Of a DNA stretch of 64,000 nucleotides, positions 59,683 to 64,000 are shown in pieces. This DNA is from Pseudomonas sp. GTDB taxonomy: Bacteria; Pseudomonadota; Gammaproteobacteria; Pseudomonadales; Pseudomonadaceae. The stretch is taken from positions 1 through 64,000 of the forward strand of contig NZ_JAUXXP010000086.1 of NCBI RefSeq assembly GCF_030684895.1, written 5' to 3'. Numbering within the stretch: position 1 is the first letter of the stretch; the number at the start of each line of letters is the position of its first letter. Position numbers and translations under genes: made by a program. The notes beneath the pieces are model-generated. The model was not told the DNA's origin, searched no databases, and saw only the letters and a program-made list of their open reading frames with translations.

Positions 59683-59720
59683 ATGCCGCTTCTCCCTTGT
59701 CAGGGAGGCGGCATTTTTTG
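59683..59720 (+). terminator. Terminator after the metalloprotease gene
   Basis: ATGCCGC(TTCT)CCCT / AGGG(A)GGCGGCAT stem followed by TTTTTTG. Confidence 0.9.
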
Positions 59721-59750
59721 TGTTCAGATCCGTAGGATGCTGATAGGCAG

Positions 59751-59774
59751 GCCCCGCAATTGCGGGGCTTTTTT
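59751..59774 (+). terminator. Second terminator, plus strand
   Basis: GCCCCGCAATTGCGGGGC palindrome followed by six T residues, placed immediately before the 3' end of the convergent minus-strand gene. Confidence 0.85.
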
Positions 59775-59776
59775 GT

Positions 59777-60136
59777 TTACCAGCGATATCCATGTCTATG
59801 GCCACGCCCGTCGTGTCGACGGTGTTCTTGGCCATACCAGCGTTTGTGGCGCGGCCGTTCTTGCACGTAATACACCGGTGCCGGTTGGTAGTAGATCGCT
59901 TGTGGCGGGTAATGCACCGGTTGCGGCGGGTAATAGGCCACTGGCGGTGGTGGGTAATACGCCGGTGGTGGTGGGGTGTAGACCTGCACGGGTCGGCTTT
60001 GGCTGATGATAACGCCGCCAATCACTGCGCCCACCACGGCCCCGGCAATCGCTGCGTCACGGTTGGAAGCCTGCGCCTGGTCAAACAGCGCCAGGCTGGC
60101 CACCAGTCCGGTGATAAGGGGGATACGCGACAGCAT
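59777..60136 (-). CDS. Small secreted Tyr/Pro-repeat protein with glycine zipper
   Basis: A 119-residue protein: signal peptide 1-23 (AQAS), a glycine-zipper-like hydrophobic segment (AAIAGAVVGAVIGGVII, ~28-45), then YYPP/PPQP repeats and a basic His/Arg tail (RPRHKRWYGQEHRRHDGRGHRHGYRW). Such proteins are common in Pseudomonas envelopes, of unknown role. Candidate cell-surface or stress protein; metal binding by the tail is possible. Confidence 0.72.
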   Translation of the reverse strand: MLSRIPLITGLVASLALFDQAQASNRDAAIAGAVVGAVIGGVIISQSRPVQVYTPPPPAYYPPPPVAYYPPQPVHYPPQAIYYQPAPVYYVQERPRHKRWYGQEHRRHDGRGHRHGYRW

Positions 60137-60478
60137 GATCGAAACTCCTCTGCAAACCGGTCTTTCCCGGCTTGTAGTTTCGACACTGGGTGTTGCGCGG
60201 CATTGCAGGGCGCAATGTAAAGCCTGTGTAAAACAGGGCGGCGTGGGCTGATTAGGTGCAGGGCAAACCGCTCAAAACGCTACCGTGTATTTATGCTCGA
60301 CTGGCTAGGGCAGTGCTGAAACTCAAAGCAGCTCAGTTGTGCTGCAGAAGGAAATATTTGGCAGTATCGGCAGGCTGGCGGAGCAAAAAATAATTCATTC
60401 CGCCGCCTTTGCTTTTGCACTTTAGCCCTAGGCTTGGAGCCGGAAGCGCAGAAAGCCACCTCATTCAAGGAGTCGCTT
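60137..60478. other. 342-bp divergent intergenic region
   Basis: Upstream regions of the divergent Tyr/Pro protein and the 370-residue periplasmic protein. It is AT-richer near 60340-60425 (probable promoters). I see no repeat, tRNA or small frame with a start signal. Confidence 0.6.
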
Positions 60479-61591
60479 ATGTTGAGTTGCAAAGGATTTT
60501 TGCTTGCCGCAGGCGCTGGGCTGTTGGCCTGTCATGTTCAAGCTGCGGATGTCACGGTCAAGCTGGGCAGCACCGAGCGCGTTACCCGTTTGTTTGCCTA
60601 CCCCAATAACTGCAATGTGATCTGCTATCGCGATTGGACGCTGGAGCAGACCGCCGAGCACTACCTGCGTCAGAGCTTGCAGCGTGATGGTTACGCCACC
60701 GCCAAGGTCAGCGTGCACCGCGAGCAGCAAGATCTCTACGCTAAATTTACCGAGGTGCCCGAGGGCTACGGTAAACCACTCGAGCAACTGCTGAAGACCG
60801 GAGAGCTGGCTTACAGTGGCGCCAAACTGCTCAACAAGGATGGCAAGTGGCAATACAACTGGTCGTTGTTCCTGCCGCTGGGCATGGCACTCGATAACCG
60901 CAAGAGCGTTGAGTTGCTGCACTTCCCGCCGGATTACTCGTTGACCCAGGCGCAGGACTATTTAGAGTCGAGCACCACAAACCGTTGGGCTGATCTGCTG
61001 ACCCAGAACGGCATCAATGCCGCGCAGACACCGGCCTTTCAGACCATCATCGACATTGCCCCGATTGCCGCGCCGGCCAACGCCGGTAGCGCGCTTGAGG
61101 GGGTTTACAGCTATTTCAATGCCTACCAGACGCAGATGGTTATGCAGTTGACCGCTGGCCAAGACGGCCAGGCGTTGCCCATGGTGGCCTTTGGCAGCCC
61201 GGTGCGCAGCTGGGTTAATCAGCAGTACGGGGTTTCTGTCGATGTCCTCGGTCTGGCGCAGATCAGCCCGGCCGCTGGGCAGCAGGTAGCCGTGCTCGGC
61301 GCCAACCACCCTAGTTACATCTGGTACGCCGCTGACCCGGAAAACTATAACGGCGATCAGCAGAAAGCCGATGCTGCCGGCCTCAAGGTTATGGGGCAAG
61401 ATCTCAGCGCGGCCTGCTGGCAGGCACGCATGGGCGAACAACCCAATCAGAGCGCGAGCCCGGTGCTGAGCAGCTGCAGCGAGAAATGGCAGGTCACTGA
61501 AAAACTACAGACCTGCGAGCTGTTCTACACCTCGGTGCGTAACCTGACTGCCGAAGCGGCGCAGGCCAAGTGCACCCCGGCGAGTAGCTAA
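60479..61591 (+). CDS. Uncharacterised periplasmic protein, 370 residues
   Basis: Signal peptide 1-22 (LLACHVQA) followed by an all-periplasmic protein with no family I recognise. Visible features: paired cysteines (NNCNVICYRD), an alpha/beta body (YSLTQAQDYLESS ... YAADPENYNGDQQKADAAGLKVMGQDL) and three more cysteines near the C-terminus (ACWQ, SSCSE, QTCELF). Start ATG 60479 with CAAGGAG upstream. A perfect 10-bp hairpin follows. Neighbours give no hint of function. Confidence 0.7.
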   Translation: MLSCKGFLLAAGAGLLACHVQAADVTVKLGSTERVTRLFAYPNNCNVICYRDWTLEQTAEHYLRQSLQRDGYATAKVSVHREQQDLYAKFTEVPEGYGKPLEQLLKTGELAYSGAKLLNKDGKWQYNWSLFLPLGMALDNRKSVELLHFPPDYSLTQAQDYLESSTTNRWADLLTQNGINAAQTPAFQTIIDIAPIAAPANAGSALEGVYSYFNAYQTQMVMQLTAGQDGQALPMVAFGSPVRSWVNQQYGVSVDVLGLAQISPAAGQQVAVLGANHPSYIWYAADPENYNGDQQKADAAGLKVMGQDLSAACWQARMGEQPNQSASPVLSSCSEKWQVTEKLQTCELFYTSVRNLTAEAAQAKCTPASS

Positions 61592-61598
61592 GTGCCGT

Positions 61599-61628
61599 GA
61601 TCAAAGCCTACTGCTGTGGGCTTTGATC
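61599..61628. terminator. Hairpin between convergent genes
   Basis: Perfect 10-bp inverted repeat GATCAAAGCC / GGCTTTGATC, 10-nt loop, between the stops of two convergent genes. Probably a bidirectional terminator without U-run. Confidence 0.65.
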
Positions 61629-61645
61629 GCTCTTGGGCTTAAGGA

Positions 61646-62851
61646 TTAAGGAATCACAGGCGTTTGATTTTCAGCTGTAGCCGCTGACACGTCAGGCGTT
61701 ACAGCTGGAGCCTGATTTTGCGCGGCCAGGTAAGCCTGTAGTTTGGCCATCTGATCGTCTTTCAATTGGATCAGCCGCTGCAGTTTGTCGAGTTGGCTCT
61801 GCAGGTCGGCAATACGGCTTCTCAGTTCAGCGTTTTCACGATTGGTCGAATCGAGGCTTTCCTGAGTTATCGCCAACTGATCAAGTAGGGCCTTGTTGCC
61901 TGCGCTGCCTTTGTCACTGCCGGCGCCCGCCTTGTCGCTGCCGTCCGCAACCAGTTTCAGGTTGTCGCGGCGTTCAATGGTGGCTGGCGTAGCGGCTGCG
62001 GTATTGCGCTTGCTGGCATCCAGCTGCCGGGCGCTGGCGGCAACACTGCGGCCCTCACGCCAGGCTGCGGTCTGTTCGTTAACCTGCGCGATGGCGGCGC
62101 TTTGTGTGCGGCTGTTGATTTGTTGGGCATCGGGTAGGCGCAGCACCTGGCCGCTTTTCATGCGGTTGATGTTGTTATCGATAAAGGCCTGCGGATTCAG
62201 CGCCTGGATCGCCAGCATGGCCTGCTGCACGCTGCCGCCAGCCCGCGCGCGGTTGGCAATGTCCCAGAGGTTGTCGTTGGCGGTGGTCTGGTACTCATTG
62301 CCTGCCAGCGATGTGCCGGCAGCAGTGCCGGGGGCGGCTGGCTGAGTTGCAGTAACCGCTGAGCGCGCCGCAGGTGACTGTGCGCGTGGCGCAGAAGATG
62401 CGGCGGTTACCGGCTGTTGTACAGCAGCAGGGATCACGCTTTGCGCGGTGTAGAGCGGCGGGTCCAGCAGCAGGGTGTATTCACGCTGCAAACGGCCATT
62501 CGGCCAGAGCACCTGTACCAGGAAGTTCAGGTAAGGCTCACGCATCGGCTTATTCGAGGTCACCCGGATAACGCTCTTGCCATTGGCTTTGATCAGCGGG
62601 GTGAATGTCAGGTCAGTCAGGAAGAACTGGCGATCAATCCCGGCCTTATTGAATGCTTCTGGGGATGCCAGGGTCGGGATCACTTCGTTGGCATCCAGGC
62701 CACGGCTCTCCAGTAGCTCGATTTCAGCTACCAATGGCTGATTAAGCTCTGACTGCAGCGTCACCTCACCCAGCCCTAGCGCGTGCGCCATGCCGGATGA
62801 CAGCGCAGAAGCCGCTGCGATTGCCAGCACCAGTTTACGAACCCGAGCCAT
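61646..62851 (-). CDS. Short FimV-like protein (FimV N-terminal domain, LysM, coiled coil)
   Basis: A 401-residue secreted protein. Signal peptide (SGMAHA), then the FimV N-terminal domain (LGLGEVTLQSELNQPLVAEIELL ... YLNFLVQVLWPNGRLQREYTLLLDPP), a Pro/Ala linker, a LysM-like peptidoglycan module (YQTTANDNLWDIANRARAGGS ... GQVLRLPDA) and a coiled coil (~325-385). Full-length FimV (~900 residues) also has a transmembrane segment and cytoplasmic TPR domain; both are absent here. It may be a paralog or truncated copy with a periplasmic scaffolding role. Confidence 0.8.
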   Translation of the reverse strand: MARVRKLVLAIAAASALSSGMAHALGLGEVTLQSELNQPLVAEIELLESRGLDANEVIPTLASPEAFNKAGIDRQFFLTDLTFTPLIKANGKSVIRVTSNKPMREPYLNFLVQVLWPNGRLQREYTLLLDPPLYTAQSVIPAAVQQPVTAASSAPRAQSPAARSAVTATQPAAPGTAAGTSLAGNEYQTTANDNLWDIANRARAGGSVQQAMLAIQALNPQAFIDNNINRMKSGQVLRLPDAQQINSRTQSAAIAQVNEQTAAWREGRSVAASARQLDASKRNTAAATPATIERRDNLKLVADGSDKAGAGSDKGSAGNKALLDQLAITQESLDSTNRENAELRSRIADLQSQLDKLQRLIQLKDDQMAKLQAYLAAQNQAPAVTPDVSAATAENQTPVIP

Positions 62852-63177
62852 AGCGTTATCCCTTGTGTTGTCTGTTTCTCGACCAGCGAGAGGATCTTGA
62901 GCGTTGTTGCCGTCTGCCCGCAGAGGTAAGCGCGCTCGGCAATCAACTCGGCCAGTATTGGCCGCCTCGAAAGAGCTGGGGATTTTATGGAGTTGCGCCG
63001 ATTAATTGTGTTGATCAGCTTGCAAATCTCTCAAGGTTCTTGCTGAGAACTGCGGCTAATAGCGTCCATTCGTCGGGTACGCAGCGTCCGCGCGCTCGTT
63101 CGGATGGGCGTGGGCTCCGGGGAGATAAGTAAGGCTGTTGCGCTGTCAGGTGTTTCTGGCAGCCCCGCGTTTGCGGC
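62852..63177. other. 326-bp intergenic region upstream of the FimV-like gene
   Basis: Contains the promoter side of the FimV-like gene and a GC hairpin near 63158-63175 (CAGCCCCGCGTTTGCGGCT) at the 3' end of the DUF1415 gene. No other structure or frame I can support. Confidence 0.5.
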
Positions 63178-63759
63178 TTAGCTGTTTTGCGCGTCTTTGC
63201 GGCATTGCGCCTGCAGGGAAGCCCAGCCTTCGGCGCCGAGATCTTCCAAGGTCTGGATATTGGCTTCGAAGATCGTCTCCGGGTCGGGAAAGGCGGCGAC
63301 GGCGCGGTCGATGCTGGCTTCGCGCAGGATATGCAGGGTCGGGTAGGGCGAGCGGTTGGTGGCGTTGCTGACATCGTCTACGCCGGTGTCGGCAAACTGG
63401 AACTGCGGGTGGAAGCTGGCCACTTGCAGAATGCCGGCATAGCCGAGGTGGTCGAGGGTGTCGTCGGCCACGGCGAGAAAGTCGTTGAAGTCGAGAAAAT
63501 CGTTGAGCGCGGCGGGGTGGATCAGCAGGGTGGTGTCGGTTTCGCTGGGCTCGCAGTTGGCGAGCGCGTGCAGCTCATCGATCAAGGCGCTGAGCAGCTC
63601 TTCCGGCTCGGCACTGGCGCACACCACATAGCGCACTTGCCCTTTGACCTGCACCGCCTTGGCGAACGGGCAGAGGTTCAGGCCGATCACGGCACGATCA
63701 ACCCAGGCGCGGGTTTCGGCAATGGCGTGGGCGGCGCTCGGGGTGGCGGTGCTGGGCAT
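63178..63759 (-). CDS. DUF1415 family protein
   Basis: A 193-residue cytoplasmic protein. DUF1415 marks are ETRAWVDRAVIGLNLCPFAKAVQVKGQVRYVVCAS, TTLLIHPAALNDFLDFNDFLAVAD and NRSPYPTLHILREASIDRAV. Function is unknown; conserved Cys, His and Asp residues suggest an enzyme or metal binder. The start 63759 (MPSTATPSAAH) is chosen over 63801 because homology begins after it. Confidence 0.82.
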   Translation of the reverse strand: MPSTATPSAAHAIAETRAWVDRAVIGLNLCPFAKAVQVKGQVRYVVCASAEPEELLSALIDELHALANCEPSETDTTLLIHPAALNDFLDFNDFLAVADDTLDHLGYAGILQVASFHPQFQFADTGVDDVSNATNRSPYPTLHILREASIDRAVAAFPDPETIFEANIQTLEDLGAEGWASLQAQCRKDAQNS

Positions 63760-63831
63760 AGGGCGATACTCGGGTTGGCGTGGCGTGAAGTTTAGCGTCA
63801 ATAGCTGCGCGCAGGCTCTTGGGATTGAGGT

Positions 63832-64000
63832 TTAACCGCTGTTGTATTGCGGGTTGCCGGCGCGGCGGAGCGGGCTGCAACGGCCGAGGTCGATGGCGCC
63901 GACATAAGGGTTGCCGTGGCCCATCACGCAGCCGACCTGCTGGTTGCGCCAGCGCTCCCATTCGCTGATCGGGTATTGGCGGCTCCAGGCTTCGTAGGTG
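63832..64000 (-). CDS. Endonuclease I family protein, C-terminal fragment
   Basis: The last ~55 residues of an EndA-type nuclease (YEAWSRQYPISEWERWRNQQ, then VGCVMGHGNPYVGAIDL); the rest lies beyond the window edge. Family enzymes are periplasmic or secreted DNases. The catalytic His-Me finger is upstream and not visible. Confidence 0.75.
   Translation of the reverse strand, partial: TYEAWSRQYPISEWERWRNQQVGCVMGHGNPYVGAIDLGRCSPLRRAGNPQYNSG

Overview
The window is a chromosomal segment of a high-GC gammaproteobacterium, almost certainly a Pseudomonas (sensu lato). The evidence is the gene content (ZapE, RhlE, CueR/CopA, OprC, BauA/BauC, FimV-like N-terminus), three families of Pseudomonas-type REP sequences with two RAYT transposases, and gene neighbourhoods resembling the purine and beta-alanine region of P. 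aeruginosa. The species cannot be fixed from the sequence. No rRNA, tRNA, CRISPR array, prophage or complete insertion sequence was seen.

Layout. 0-12.6 kb: housekeeping and accessory enzymes (ZapE end, RhlE helicase, a response regulator-CheC/PAS pair, a flavoprotein, a class V aminotransferase, a HEPN-like AT-richer orphan, a methyltransferase, a class C beta-lactamase, a histone-deacetylase-fold enzyme, TesB, a HAD phosphatase). 12.7-16.1 kb: copper efflux (CueR, CopA, CopZ-like chaperone) with two CueR-type promoters of identical design in the copA-copZ gap. 16.0-22.4 kb: a TtgR-like repressor, its operator, a two-gene RND pump without an outer-membrane channel gene, and a Bcr/CflA exporter. 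22.4-27.1 kb: a 59-residue orphan, a PAS/GAF sensor lacking an output domain, and a quinone oxidoreductase/monooxygenase pair opposite a LysR gene. 27.3-37.0 kb: a metal-acquisition region (two DUF2946 proteins, two TonB-dependent receptors including OprC, two PepSY membrane proteins, a PCu(A)C chaperone, a PepSY/cytochrome b561 pair). An ANR/FNR-like box precedes DUF2946-oprC.

37.1-47.3 kb: purine handling (adenine/adenosine deaminase, 2OG-Fe oxygenase, BMP-type nucleoside ABC transporter, RutR-like regulator). Boxes resembling the RutR consensus lie upstream of the deaminase and the binding protein. Two RAYTs sit here, each among its own REP family. 47.5-52.9 kb: beta-alanine/polyamine catabolism (LysR regulator, BauA, BauC, a gamma-glutamyl hydrolase). 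53.0-54.8 kb: an AT-rich two-gene ATPase/TOPRIM-like unit that looks like an anti-phage system. 55.07-55.66 kb: an unannotated element made of two diverged copies of a structured unit in inverted orientation, whose hairpins differ by compensatory base changes. 55.9-64 kb: a chemoreceptor with a FliA-type promoter, a DUF4349 lipoprotein, an M35-like metalloprotease, small secreted proteins, a short FimV-like protein, DUF1415 and the end of an endonuclease I gene.

The strongest candidates for new biology are the inverted structured element at 55.07-55.66 kb, the ATPase/TOPRIM pair beside it, and the compact copper/metal uptake region with its predicted oxygen-responsive promoter. All functional statements rest on reading motifs by eye; no database search was run.
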